Notes under the pieces: model-generated | The model's database searches: none | Told to the model about the DNA's origin: nothing | What the model saw: the letters and a program-made list of their open reading frames with translations, nothing else | Translations under genes and position numbers: made by a program | Source: an uncultured Monoglobus sp. | GTDB taxonomy: Bacteria; Bacillota; Clostridia; Monoglobales; Monoglobaceae | Direction: 5' to 3' | DNA length: 64,000 bases | Assembly: GCA_947624305.1 (NCBI GenBank) | Contig: CANQKC010000005.1 | Span: 45,022-109,021, forward strand | Part shown: in pieces, positions 26,201-34,975 of the stretch | How positions within the stretch are numbered: position 1 is the first letter of the stretch | Layout of the letters: each line of letters begins with the position of its first letter

Positions 26201-29200
26201 CGGCAAAGCGAAATACTCGGATCAGCCCTTAAACGGCTCGTTTGAGAGCAGTCAGTATCTGCCTGCGAGCGGGACATATATATACATTGACCCGTATAAC
26301 TACGGGTTATCCGACAATGATGGCAATTTCACCACCACCGCCATGTACGGCATTGACGGATACAGCGTTATTTACAGAATAACGGCCTCGGGCACGGTCA
26401 CATACGGCACGACGGTTTTCGATAATTCAGATACAACGCAATTCGGTCAGGGCGACAGCGCTTTCACCGCTTATAACACGCCGGCGGGCACGATCAGGGT
26501 CAACACCGCCGATGTGACGGTTCCGCATATCAGCGCGTTTGCGGCAGCGGACGAAAACGGCGCTCAAAACGAAGACAACACGGTCGAGATAAGCGACGAC
26601 GAGTTTTTTACCTTCACGATCACCGTCAATAATGACAACGCGGCCTACACCGATTCGGACGGAAACTCGCACAACGAGAATGTCAAGCAGATCGACCTCT
26701 TGGTTTGTGATCCCAATACTAAAGACTTCAAAATCAAAACCGTTATAACGGGAACGATAGCCACGCCCGCGCCCAGCGAAAGCCCGGAGCCTGCCGAGAC
26801 CGCCGATCCGAACGCCACGCCCGCGCCCACGCGCGATCCCAACGGGGTGGACAACACCGCCGGAATAATAAAGGAGAGCGAGACGGTCAACAACGACGGA
26901 ACGACCACAACGGTATGGAAGATGAACTACACCTTCAAAAAGGGCCATTCCGATTTTTATCAGGCCAGCGACAAGCTGTATGTCAGACTGACGACCGACA
27001 GGCTCATGGGCAACGGCAAGTCGATCGACGCCGACGGGAACGAGCAGGACAGCGAAGCGTTTATGCAGACGACCTATAATCCCATCAACACGGGCTGCAC
27101 ATTAACGGAGCAAAATCCGCAAAAGCCCGTGACGCAGGACATAGAGGTCGATACCTATATGGATTTTGTGACCCTGCCGCTTATCGGCAAGATGAACGCG
27201 TTCTTTAATCTTGACTATGTCAGTCTGTCTCTCACCAGCCTGCCCGACGGCGGAGAGCGCCTCGGCATCGGAGCTGTTCCGCTGGCCGATGAGCATGTAA
27301 TGTCGGATTCGGGAATATCGAAAGAAGAACTGGAAAAAGGCGCCGATCTGTTCAAGGATATGGGATTGCTTGCCGGCGACACTCATTTCATAGGCATGGG
27401 TTCATGGGGACTGAGCCCCATATTCGGAATTTATGTTGATTTCGGCGTCAAAGGTTCCGATGGCGTTCTTGAATTCACGGGCGGCGGATTTTATCTCGGA
27501 ATAAGCGGAGAATTCAGGCTCGTTCAGTATTTCATGGTCGGCGCGGTGCCGATATACCTCGGAGTTGACGGAGAACTGACCGCCGCGTCCCAGGGCGGAT
27601 TCAGCGCGAAAGACAAAAACAGGATAACTATCAATTCGATCAAGGACGTCTCCAACTCGTTCGGCACGCGTTTCGCGCCCGAGTGGAACATTCAGGCCTA
27701 CGCCGATGTTTACGCGTACGCGGGCGTCGGCCTGTGCGGTATTTTGGGAGTGAGAGGCGGATTTACTTTCGGCGGAGATTATATTTATTATCCAACGGTA
27801 AAGGAAATGTATCCGTCATATCACACAGACGGACTGACCCTGGACGCGACAATAAGAATAAAACTTGACGCGCTTCTGTTCTCGATACCGATCCCGGTGG
27901 TTACGCTGATGGAGCAGAATTACGGATACTTCAAGGATGTTGAAGAAGCGCGCGAGGAAGCGGAAAAACAGAAAGAGGAACAAGATAAAGATAAGGCGGA
28001 GACCGCGGACGCCGCGCAGGCTGTCATGAGGCCCAGAGCCGAGGGAACGTCCGAGTGGCTGCCAAACGGCGATCTTGTGCAGGCGGCCGGCTCCTTTGAA
28101 GAGGACGGCACAAGCGTGCTGCTCGAGAACGGATATGACAGAGCCGACCCGCAGCTTCTGAATTTGGGCAACGGAAAAGTGCTGCTCGTGTTTGTGGCCG
28201 ACATCCCCGAAAGGAACGATGAAAACAGAACCGCGATAATGTACAGCATTTATGAAAACAACACATGGTCAGACCCGAAAATGATACATGACGACGGCAC
28301 TGCCGACTTTGAGCCCGATATTTGTGACGCGGGCGACAAGGTGCTGATCTCATGGACTTCAAGAGCCGAGGACGCGGAATACACAAACGAAAAGGAATAC
28401 TTAAAGAGCCTCAACGTCCATGCCGTGACGCTCGACAAGAACACCCTTGAGCTCGGCGCGGTAGAGAAGCTGACCGATGATGACTACTTCAACAGCTCGC
28501 CCGTCGGAGTGTACGACGACGTGAGCGGCGACATGACGGTATTTTATCTGAAGTCCGCGCCGACCGACGACTTTGAGCAGTCGGTATCGCCCACAGTCAA
28601 CGAGGGCGAGCTCATGTATATGCTCTACGACGCGGAGCAGGGCAGATGGCTGAGAGACTTCTATTACGACAACGAAGTGTCCGACAGCAGCGTTAAGCAG
28701 ACGCTCGCCGATGAGTGGGGCGGACAGAGATTTTTATCCTCGCCCATCTACGATTTCGGAATGAATGATCCCGTCATCATCGACTTTGACGCCGCGAGCT
28801 ATGGCGGAAAAGGAATTTATACCTACACGGTCGACGAGGACAACAACATGGACACCGACGCCGACAGAGAGCTGTTTGTTCAGATCTACGATTTTGAGAC
28901 GCACAAGACATACGACCCGATAAGAATTACCAATGACAATTACTGCGACTCGATGCCGCAGATCGCGAGCGCAGGAGAAAATACATTCCTGTTCTGGCTT
29001 GAAAACAACAGCGATATACGCTATATAAGCGTTGCCGGACTTATCGAGGAGGGAATAACCGACGGCGGCAATATCGATCCCGATTATGAGCATAAGATCG
29101 GTCTTGTGTACTGCAATACCGACGATCCGAACGTCAATCCCACATTCGGCAGCTTCGAGCCGTTTGTGGACGCGGACGGAAACATATACATTGTATGGAT

Positions 29201-31106
29201 CCAGCCCGAAAGAAACGAGGACGGAAGCAGCGGACAGGAGATTTACGCGACCGCGATGATCAACGACGAAAACGGCTCAAACTGGTCAGAGGGCATACGC
29301 CTCACCCACAGCGGCGCGTTCAACGATGAGCCCGCTCTCGTGATAGATCAAAACGGAAATCTGATGACCGTCAACAATCAGTATAAGCTTGATAATAACA
29401 GCGATGACGTCGCTGTCACGGACGTTAAGCTCGTTTCGACACAGTATGAAACCGTCGGCTCGCTGGAGCCCGCCGACACTCAGCTTTCGGATGAGCATCC
29501 GATGGCGGGCGAGACGATCGACGTGACGCTTGCGGTCAAGAACGCGGGAATTAAGCCCGCGTCGGGCTACACCCTTGACATATACGAGGTGATCAACGGA
29601 GAGATCAAAGAGAAACTGTTCTCGACCGAGTCTGACGAGTATATCACTCCGTCGTCAAGCTCATATACGAGTTTTAAATGGACGGTGCCCGAGAGCTTTG
29701 ACGGCATAAACGACCTTTCGCTGTACGCGGAGCTTAACGAGACAGGCACCGGGCAGACTCTTATGTATCAGAGCGACAGCATCGACATAGAGCCGAATTA
29801 CGAGATCACCGACTATAATCTGACCCAGGACGCCGACGGCATGAAGATCGATTACTCCGTCACAAACAGCGGAAACGCCGATTCAAACCCGACCGACGAA
29901 GTTGTCGTGACCTTCAACGACATCTACTACAGCGGAAAGACCTCCGATCCGTATCTTAAAGAGCAGATCGGAGAGCTGAAACCGGGCGAGACAAAGAGTT
30001 ATTCGAGCCGCCTAACTATCCCGGCGGATGATTTTGAGTACGGATTTTTGAACGCGTACATCGGAGTGAAGGACAGCGAGGGCAACGATTTAGGCCGCGG
30101 CGAGGCGTTTGAGCTGCCTCTTGAGTTCCCTTACAGCATCACGGTCAACGGCGACGAGGACCTTTCCGAGATAACGCTCAAAAAGGGCGAGACCCTTGAC
30201 CTGAGCACGGAATTTTCACAGAGCGACTATTATAAAGGCGCCGAGGTGGGTTACTATGTGCGCGACTGCTCGGTGGCGCATATGGTCGGCAATACCTTGA
30301 AAGCTATCAGAGAGGGAGAGACCACTCTTGAAGTCATGATAATGCCCTGCGGAGGATATAAAGAGATAAAAGTGACAGTCACGGGAGACGGAACATCACC
30401 CGCTCCCACAAGACGCCCGTCGAGCGGAGGAGTAGGCTTTGTCGGCGGCAGCTTCGGAACGGTCACGGAGTCCGCGGCGACTCCGCTGCCGACGGAAGCG
30501 CAGGGCCCCGATGCCTCGGCGCAGCCGATCGAGACCCCCGACGGAGAGATAACAAGATTTGAGGACGTCAGCTCCTCCGACTGGTTCTATGGCAGTGTGG
30601 AGTACGTCGCCGAAAAGGGTTACATGAACGGAACCGGAGACGGAATTTTCGAGCCGTATCTCAATGTGACGCGCGGAATGTTCGCAACTGTGCTGGGCCG
30701 CATGGAAGGCGTGTCAGCTGCGGCCTCAGACAGCGGATTTGCGGACGTGGCTCCCGATGAGTATTACGCCCCGTATATCGCGTGGGCGGCGCAAAACGGC
30801 ATTGTGAACGGATACGGCGACGGAAACTTCGGCCCCGAGGACAATATCACCCGCGAGCAGATCGCCAAGATGACGGCGAACTATATAACATACAAAACAG
30901 GCGCAGCCGTGGGCGGAGCCGAGCTTAGCTTCACCGACGCAGCTGATATTTCAGACTGGGCGCGCGAGCCGATAGCGCTCTGCGTCGAGCAGGGTATCTT
31001 AAACGGCAATGACGACGGAACCTTCGCGCCGCAAAACAACGCGACCCGCGCCGAGACCGCAGCGGTGACTGAAAGGCTTGACAAACTGATTTCAGAGCGC
31101 CGATAA
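23247..31106 (+). CDS. Giant secreted S-layer-anchored protein (SLH x3, Calx-beta, CARDB-like repeats)
   Basis: The 2619-residue surface protein has a signal peptide (about 1-33, VFAAG). An acidic Glu/Asp-rich segment (about 165-250) precedes a Calx-beta-type domain (about 345-450, with TLERSG...VKVSTSDGTAAAGRDY). A Pro/Thr linker (about 1175-1200) and a charged coiled stretch EEAREEAEKQKEEQDK (about 1570) follow. About 1600-2060 looks like a propeller of repeated strands, then come CARDB-like domains (about 2080-2290). Three SLH domains at 2438, 2498 and 2562 would bind pyruvylated cell-wall polymer. No catalytic motif is recognised, so a structural or adhesive role is likely. The part from about 486 to 635 has different base composition. 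Confidence 0.9.
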   Translation: MKISIKRKVKSILSAALVFAMLVCSVQIPVFAAGDPIYLPEDDVADEIISSGAFYVSVSNAEIDENANAPYIFKVARGGDNLPEASLRLNMTDITARYGSDYKIKVLGGEMRESVKNARKSRSLLEEIMENPDSIEERNDTDVLVDSEKLDEETANELYTEDAEKLGNYLGEALSELDAQEPTESEEPEDAEASAEPRDSDVEAADEAPEVSAEPETLDDPNEDSVETEADGTEAAAVSLKAAKSLATGLESDKTPMDGGGSMAQFTDDMLSALSLEMDSAYLVLDFAEGESEKCIEIIPNDNISGDGDRMFMAALFPITESAVISDRKGLTVSIKDDEEQEPAVISFGSSEYYPEGGYIRVTLERSGAINQMVAVKVSTSDGTAAAGRDYSQVDTEAAFPYGVTERALNIPIRSEYLGDDADFNITLSDPKGCVIGGNPTARGIIPAGSESYSFESVAENEVDDEVTAADSAGDDDVVLGDAYDFNNFGVRTSMALGKAGIMDKINTQYEVVADAHWNYNSPRIETIAHGYLDKNRTTDYKGYIYNGIEFDCSCSGDGDTIIGFCGEHTISTPIYENSGTWDRQKIDVFQKEERMGGTTGPIGHSGKLLNMFEIHLTYDKGVTHNARDLKIYSASLILRPFDIALEGPIPLKFLDGDGNYKNNTEIGGEIADATKVSLSGAVSGKIVRFAKDGSDTITVNTGGKYSLITNLNIVNSDSKESTQIDKKYISGLGTNSVSVKLTEDFLDNYADYVQYPDNGSHGKKGQFNIQPVLGYIDTTVNINADPLNAASVTASGNVQPNSDGSYTYHKGDTIRFTQTINQPDMYTSDRIKIVTEGNNNPNDSLVKYDEKPDGSLTNYCTYFNNCSKIDVTPYYTRQGNQIIVRVAKTDLDKFDTSKGIFTNTSADTGDYMEYVVSDDNVVEDFYEMTAAPAQDGYISIWRQTGTDTTQYAQNTFYFKADSDPQKNIVFLTCVKADDTPYVLSGKAKYSDQPLNGSFESSQYLPASGTYIYIDPYNYGLSDNDGNFTTTAMYGIDGYSVIYRITASGTVTYGTTVFDNSDTTQFGQGDSAFTAYNTPAGTIRVNTADVTVPHISAFAAADENGAQNEDNTVEISDDEFFTFTITVNNDNAAYTDSDGNSHNENVKQIDLLVCDPNTKDFKIKTVITGTIATPAPSESPEPAETADPNATPAPTRDPNGVDNTAGIIKESETVNNDGTTTTVWKMNYTFKKGHSDFYQASDKLYVRLTTDRLMGNGKSIDADGNEQDSEAFMQTTYNPINTGCTLTEQNPQKPVTQDIEVDTYMDFVTLPLIGKMNAFFNLDYVSLSLTSLPDGGERLGIGAVPLADEHVMSDSGISKEELEKGADLFKDMGLLAGDTHFIGMGSWGLSPIFGIYVDFGVKGSDGVLEFTGGGFYLGISGEFRLVQYFMVGAVPIYLGVDGELTAASQGGFSAKDKNRITINSIKDVSNSFGTRFAPEWNIQAYADVYAYAGVGLCGILGVRGGFTFGGDYIYYPTVKEMYPSYHTDGLTLDATIRIKLDALLFSIPIPVVTLMEQNYGYFKDVEEAREEAEKQKEEQDKDKAETADAAQAVMRPRAEGTSEWLPNGDLVQAAGSFEEDGTSVLLENGYDRADPQLLNLGNGKVLLVFVADIPERNDENRTAIMYSIYENNTWSDPKMIHDDGTADFEPDICDAGDKVLISWTSRAEDAEYTNEKEYLKSLNVHAVTLDKNTLELGAVEKLTDDDYFNSSPVGVYDDVSGDMTVFYLKSAPTDDFEQSVSPTVNEGELMYMLYDAEQGRWLRDFYYDNEVSDSSVKQTLADEWGGQRFLSSPIYDFGMNDPVIIDFDAASYGGKGIYTYTVDEDNNMDTDADRELFVQIYDFETHKTYDPIRITNDNYCDSMPQIASAGENTFLFWLENNSDIRYISVAGLIEEGITDGGNIDPDYEHKIGLVYCNTDDPNVNPTFGSFEPFVDADGNIYIVWIQPERNEDGSSGQEIYATAMINDENGSNWSEGIRLTHSGAFNDEPALVIDQNGNLMTVNNQYKLDNNSDDVAVTDVKLVSTQYETVGSLEPADTQLSDEHPMAGETIDVTLAVKNAGIKPASGYTLDIYEVINGEIKEKLFSTESDEYITPSSSSYTSFKWTVPESFDGINDLSLYAELNETGTGQTLMYQSDSIDIEPNYEITDYNLTQDADGMKIDYSVTNSGNADSNPTDEVVVTFNDIYYSGKTSDPYLKEQIGELKPGETKSYSSRLTIPADDFEYGFLNAYIGVKDSEGNDLGRGEAFELPLEFPYSITVNGDEDLSEITLKKGETLDLSTEFSQSDYYKGAEVGYYVRDCSVAHMVGNTLKAIREGETTLEVMIMPCGGYKEIKVTVTGDGTSPAPTRRPSSGGVGFVGGSFGTVTESAATPLPTEAQGPDASAQPIETPDGEITRFEDVSSSDWFYGSVEYVAEKGYMNGTGDGIFEPYLNVTRGMFATVLGRMEGVSAAASDSGFADVAPDEYYAPYIAWAAQNGIVNGYGDGNFGPEDNITREQIAKMTANYITYKTGAAVGGAELSFTDAADISDWAREPIALCVEQGILNGNDDGTFAPQNNATRAETAAVTERLDKLISERR

Positions 31107-31127
31107 ATCAAATATCTGTATTAAGCA

Positions 31128-31160
31128 AAAAAGCCGTCGCGCAAAATGCGGCGGCTTTTT
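31128..31160 (+). terminator. Intrinsic terminator of the giant SLH gene
   Basis: A 13-bp stem (31128-31140 with 31148-31160, one G-T pair) ends in TTTTT, 22 bp after the stop codon. Confidence 0.88.
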
Positions 31161-31170
31161 GCGTAATCGG

Positions 31171-31199
31171 TTGACAAAAATTTTGCATAATTGTATAAT
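31171..31199 (+). promoter_or_regulatory. Consensus promoter of tcdA
   Basis: Perfect TTGACA (31171-31176), a 17-bp spacer and perfect TATAAT (31194-31199), 32 bp before the ATG at 31231. Confidence 0.92.
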
Positions 31200-31230
31200 T
31201 AAGATGAAATATGACGCGAGGAGATTTGTA

Positions 31231-31941
31231 ATGCCTGAACAGTTTTTGAGAACGGAACTTTTGCTTGGAAAGACGGCTTTGGAAAAGCTTGCCGCGTCGC
31301 GCGTGGCCGTGTTCGGTATCGGCGGTGTCGGGGGCTATGTGGTTGAGGCGCTTGCGCGATCCGGCGTTGGGACTCTTGACCTGATCGACAGCGATGTTGT
31401 CTCGCCGAGCAACATTAACCGCCAGATAATCGCCACCCGCAAGACCGTCGGCAAATTCAAGGTTGACGCCGCGGCGGAAAGAATTGCGGAGATCAATCCG
31501 GCGGCCAAGGTTATAAAACACAGAATTTTTTACCTGCCCGAGACAGCCGACGAGCTTGATTTTAGAGAATACGATTATGTTGTTGACGCGATTGACACCG
31601 TGACGGGAAAGATAGCCATTGTTGTCAACGCCGATAAGGCCGGGACTCCGGTCATAAGCTCAATGGGAACCGGGAACAAGCTTGACCCCGCCGCCTTTGA
31701 GGTTGCGGATATTTATGAGACGTCCGTCTGTCCCCTCGCGAAGGTTATGCGTCACGAGCTAAAGCGCAGAGGAATAAAAAGCCTGAAGGTCGTTTACTCA
31801 AAAGAAAAACCGCTGAAACCGCTTGCGGGGCCCGAGAACGATTTGGACTCGCGCAGGCAGGTCCCGGGCAGCGTGCCGTTCGTTCCGCCCGCAGCGGGGC
31901 TGATAATCGCGGGCGAGGTCGTGAAAGATTTAATAAGTTAA
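31231..31941 (+). CDS. tcdA: tRNA threonylcarbamoyladenosine dehydratase (TcdA/CsdL)
   Basis: This E1-like ThiF/MoeB-fold enzyme cyclises t6A at position 37 of ANN-decoding tRNAs to ct6A using ATP. Motifs are the nucleotide loop VFGIGGVGGYVVEALARSG, DSDVVSPSNINRQ, DAIDTVTGK and the C-terminal PGSVPFVPPAAGLIIAGEVV stretch typical of TcdA. The 236-residue length fits the Firmicutes form. The start at 31231 follows GAGGAG at 8 bases. The longer frame from 31159 would overlap the promoter and is not used. Confidence 0.92.
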   Translation: MPEQFLRTELLLGKTALEKLAASRVAVFGIGGVGGYVVEALARSGVGTLDLIDSDVVSPSNINRQIIATRKTVGKFKVDAAAERIAEINPAAKVIKHRIFYLPETADELDFREYDYVVDAIDTVTGKIAIVVNADKAGTPVISSMGTGNKLDPAAFEVADIYETSVCPLAKVMRHELKRRGIKSLKVVYSKEKPLKPLAGPENDLDSRRQVPGSVPFVPPAAGLIIAGEVVKDLIS

Positions 31942-32027
31942 ATTTTTTGGCACTGTCCTTTTTAACTCCCACTATGTTTGTTAGAATAAACATAAAGAAA
32001 AACAAATTTGCATTGGGAGGTAATCTT

Positions 32028-32846
32028 ATGAAAAAGTTTCCTATCGGCTTTAACACAAAAATCAAGGACGGCTCCGCGCTTGATGCCGCGGCTCCGGTTT
32101 ATACCGACAAGAACGCGCCGAGGAAGTCGGTCGTTCGGGTTTATTTTCCGTCACGAGGCATGACCCTCGCTTATTACAACGACAAATTTGACTTAAAGCC
32201 CGGCGACCTGGTTTATGTTGACGGCAAGCTTGAGGGCAAAAGAGGAAGAGTTGTTGACGTGAATTACTCGTTTAAAATCAAGCTTTCGGATTACAAGCGC
32301 GTGATTGCGGTCGCGGACACGAGCGTCAGCGGACGCTTCCGCATTGCGGGCTCGCATCTTATCACCTTTGACGAGGGCGCCGTTCCGTTTGAGAAGGTGC
32401 TTGCGTGGTTCAAGGCTCCGGAGGATGACGAGGATTACGCGGTCGGCAGTGATGACGGCGAGGGTTTCCCGCTCGACGATTTGAGCCAAATGAATATCGC
32501 GCCCGAGATAGCCGACAGAGGCCACAACTATTACTTGGAAAACAAGGTAAGCTGCTTAAGCCTCGACGGCACGCGCGGATCTGCCGTTGTTGAGGGCACA
32601 GAGCCGTATGAGGTCGCCTTTGATTATTATAACGGCCAAATCAGCAATCTCACCTGCTCGTGCTTTTGCAGCTATAACTGCAAGCATGAGTTCGCGGTTA
32701 TGCTTCAGCTCAGAGAAATCCTGGATTTTATAACGAAGAACTGCGGCGACGAGTATTGCGGATATTTCGCGGCAATAAGCAAAGAGACTTTTATGAACAT
32801 AGTTATGAGCAGGAACGGGAACGGAATTATAAATCTGGAGGTATGA
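32028..32846 (+). CDS. SWIM zinc-finger protein
   Basis: The 272-residue protein has a C-terminal SWIM-type zinc motif CSCFCSYNCKH (CXCXnCXH, about residues 207-217), a fold that binds nucleic acids or proteins in helicases and other factors. The N-terminal half contains a small beta-barrel-like region (VYFPSRGMTLAYYNDKFDLKPGDLVYVDGKLEGKRGRVVDVNY) with a KOW/SH3-like look. No helicase motifs are present. The start at 32028 follows GGGAGG at 8 bases, and the frame upstream to 31947 overlaps the leader. One base separates it from the WYL regulator gene, so the two are translationally coupled. Confidence 0.82.
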   Translation: MKKFPIGFNTKIKDGSALDAAAPVYTDKNAPRKSVVRVYFPSRGMTLAYYNDKFDLKPGDLVYVDGKLEGKRGRVVDVNYSFKIKLSDYKRVIAVADTSVSGRFRIAGSHLITFDEGAVPFEKVLAWFKAPEDDEDYAVGSDDGEGFPLDDLSQMNIAPEIADRGHNYYLENKVSCLSLDGTRGSAVVEGTEPYEVAFDYYNGQISNLTCSCFCSYNCKHEFAVMLQLREILDFITKNCGDEYCGYFAAISKETFMNIVMSRNGNGIINLEV

Positions 32847-32847
32847 T

Positions 32848-33825
32848 ATGAAGCGTTCAAACCAAAAGCTGAAACTCATGTATTTGGCGAAAATTCTGCT
32901 TGAGAACACAGACGAGGAGCACACGATAACCGTGCCGGAAATGATTGCCGAGCTTGATAAGCTCGGCATTTCGGCTGAGCGGAAAAGCGTTTATGACGAC
33001 CTTGAATATCTGCGGCTGTTCGGACTTGACATATGCTCGAGAAAATCGCGCACAACCGATTATTTTATCGCGAGCCGCGACTTTGAGCTGCCCGAGCTCA
33101 AGCTGCTCGTGGACAGCGTTCAGTCGTCAAAGTTTATCACGCGCAAAAAGAGCATGGAGCTTATCTCAAAAATCGAGAAGCTCACAAGCCGCGAGAACGC
33201 GAAAAAGCTGCACAGGCAGGTTTTTGTCACCAACCGCATTAAGACGCTGAACGAGCTGATTTATTACAACGTTGATAAAATTCACGACGCGATCGCCCTT
33301 GACAGGCGGATCACGTTCCGCTATTTCGACCTTGATCTTGACAAGAAGAAGGTCTATCGCAAAAACGGCGACAAATACACCGAGTCTCCGGTCTCGCTCA
33401 CCTGGGACGACGAGAATTACTATTTGATAACATACAAGAAAAAATACGACAAATACACTCATTACCGCGTCGACAAAATGGAGGGTGTTGAGATCACCGA
33501 TGAAAACCGCGAGCTCTCGCCGGAGCCGTTTGACATATCCGCATATGTCAAAACGATGTTCCGAATGTACAGCGGAGATGAGACCAATGTTTCAATTCGA
33601 TTCGACAATGACCTCGTGGGCGTTGTTTACGACAGGTTCGGGATCGACGTTCCAGTTATGAAAGATGATGACAGGCATTTCATCTGCCGCGCCAAGGTGG
33701 CGGTCAGCCCACATTTTCTGTCATGGATAATGAGCTTTGGCGACAAGGCGAAAATAATTTCGCCGCAAAGCGTTATTGACGATTTGTATGAGCTTGCAGC
33801 AAAGGCGAAAAGCAATTATGACTAA
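32848..33825 (+). CDS. WYL-domain transcriptional regulator (HTH + WYL)
   Basis: The 325-residue regulator has an N-terminal winged-helix of the DeoR/HTH_11 type (ITVPEMIAELDKLGISAERKSVYDDLEYLRLFGLDI). The central region has ELPELKLLVDSVQSSKFIT, and the C-terminal WYL ligand-binding domain (about 140-230) has ITFRYF and PVSLTWDDENYYLITYKKK. WYL regulators often sense nucleic-acid or nucleotide ligands and control defence or DNA-repair genes. It is coupled to the SWIM gene upstream, an unusual pairing. Confidence 0.9.
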   Translation: MKRSNQKLKLMYLAKILLENTDEEHTITVPEMIAELDKLGISAERKSVYDDLEYLRLFGLDICSRKSRTTDYFIASRDFELPELKLLVDSVQSSKFITRKKSMELISKIEKLTSRENAKKLHRQVFVTNRIKTLNELIYYNVDKIHDAIALDRRITFRYFDLDLDKKKVYRKNGDKYTESPVSLTWDDENYYLITYKKKYDKYTHYRVDKMEGVEITDENRELSPEPFDISAYVKTMFRMYSGDETNVSIRFDNDLVGVVYDRFGIDVPVMKDDDRHFICRAKVAVSPHFLSWIMSFGDKAKIISPQSVIDDLYELAAKAKSNYD

Positions 33826-33902
33826 ATAATTATGCGCAGTCCGTTTTTTCGTACATTAATGATTATATAATGTACTTATACAAAAGAAAGCGGGGTGCGC
33901 AT

Positions 33903-34490
33903 ATGTTTTATTACAGCAAAAAATCAAGAGGCAATATTGTTCATTGCGAGGGCTGCGGTCATATCAACAAGATCAAGCCCGAGAATTTGGAGAGATTTAA
34001 TACCAATCAGGAAATTCGCGGCGGCGGTTACAGAATGTGCTCGTGCTGCTCGCCGGTCATGAAAAAGCTCAGGGCCGAAAAGGCCGAGCTTCAAAAATTC
34101 TGCGGCGAAAATGGATTGATGTATTTTGTCTGCGGCGGAAATCTGCATATCCACTCCGACGGAAGCAAATGGGTCGTCGTCGTTTCCGCGAAAAGAAGCG
34201 GGAGCGAGCTGCATCATGAAAACTTATATAACGAGCAGTATAATGACTCGGTCCCCGGCTACCATAATCAGCATTTTTCAAGCAAGACGCTTATGGGCTA
34301 TATGGACTACATAGCCCGCCACGACGCCTACAGACGAAAAAATCCCCTGCGTCCCAAGAAAGCCAAAAAGCCGCCCAAGAAAGGAACAAAAGGCTATAAG
34401 CGGTACATAAAAAATGAGAAAAAGAAAGAAAAAAGAAGAAAAGTCAGAAACGTCCTGAACCTGATCGACATCCTCTCCGCCGCCGTATAG
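33903..34490 (+). CDS. Uncharacterised protein with CXXC pairs and a very basic tail
   Basis: I do not recognise this 195-residue protein. It has two cysteine pairs, HCEGCGHINKI and CSCCSP, about 40 residues apart, which could form a zinc ribbon. The C-terminal segment (about 140-185) is extremely Lys/Arg-rich (RPKKAKKPPKKGTKGYKRYIK), suggesting nucleic-acid contact or disorder. TATAAT at 33866-33871 is a likely -10. The ATG at 33903 is chosen because the homologous-looking core begins there; the ribosome site GCGGGGTG is poor. It lies alone between the WYL gene and the tRNA genes. Confidence 0.7.
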   Translation: MFYYSKKSRGNIVHCEGCGHINKIKPENLERFNTNQEIRGGGYRMCSCCSPVMKKLRAEKAELQKFCGENGLMYFVCGGNLHIHSDGSKWVVVVSAKRSGSELHHENLYNEQYNDSVPGYHNQHFSSKTLMGYMDYIARHDAYRRKNPLRPKKAKKPPKKGTKGYKRYIKNEKKKEKRRKVRNVLNLIDILSAAV

Positions 34491-34585
34491 GATGGGGAAT
34501 AGTATATTTTTGACTGACATTTGACTGACATTATATTAAAAAAATATCGAATTTCATCAAAAAATATAAAATAATTTAACCTATG

Positions 34586-34630
34586 AAAAGTGCCGAAAAT
34601 ACGTTGATTTGACATATTTTCGGCACTTTT
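34586..34630 (-). terminator. Terminator of the tRNA-Ser pair (bidirectional)
   Basis: A perfect 16-bp stem (34586-34601 with 34615-34630) has an AAAA/TTTT base on both sides. It lies 5 bp beyond the tRNA-Ser(GCU) 3' end and about 95 bp after the plus-strand gene ending at 34490, so it can serve both. Confidence 0.85.
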
Positions 34631-34635
34631 GTGTT

Positions 34636-34727
34636 TGGCGGAGAAGGAGAGATTCGAACTCTCGCGCCGCTTTCACGACCTACACCCTTAGCAGGGGCGC
34701 CTCTTCGGCCTACTTGAGTACTTCTCC
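34636..34727 (-). tRNA. tRNA-Ser (anticodon GCU)
   Basis: The 92-nt class II tRNA has the 7-bp acceptor GGAGAAG/CTTCTCC, G discriminator and encoded CCA. The anticodon loop CTGCTAA is on a 5-bp stem, followed by a long variable arm typical of tRNA-Ser and a T-loop TTCGAAT. It decodes AGC/AGU codons. It is co-transcribed with tRNA-Ser(UGA) 24 bp upstream. Confidence 0.97.
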
Positions 34728-34751
34728 GAATTTATAAATATTAAATTAATG

Positions 34752-34838
34752 TGGCGGAGAGGCAGAGATTCGAACTCTGGGTGCTTTCGCATCACTAGTT
34801 TTCAAGACTAGCTCCTTAAACCACTCGGACACCTCTCC
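34752..34838 (-). tRNA. tRNA-Ser (anticodon UGA)
   Basis: The 87-nt class II tRNA has the acceptor stem GGAGAGG/CCTCTCC, G discriminator and encoded CCA. The anticodon loop CTTGAAA on the stem CTAGT/ACTAG gives UGA. The long variable arm and the T-loop TTCGAAT are present. It decodes UCN codons, chiefly UCA. Confidence 0.97.
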
Positions 34839-34877
34839 GCGTCTCAAGCCGCCGCGCCTTTCGCATGCGACTTGATT

Positions 34878-34907
34878 AGTATACCACAACAAACAACAAT
34901 TTGTCAA
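34878..34907 (-). promoter_or_regulatory. Promoter of the tRNA-Ser pair
   Basis: On the minus strand a consensus TTGACA (34907-34902), an 18-bp spacer and TATACT (34883-34878) lie 39 bp upstream of the first tRNA. Confidence 0.85.
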
Positions 34908-34975
34908 TAGTTTTTTTGTTCTAAAAAATATTTTTTCCAAAAATAATTTTTAAATAAAAGATTTTTAATCGCAAA

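Noticed and set aside
34746..34940. 64-codon minus-strand frame containing RGEVSEWFKELVLKTSDAKAPRV
   Set aside because: This is the well-known false translation of tRNA-Ser(UGA); the RNA gene explains it.
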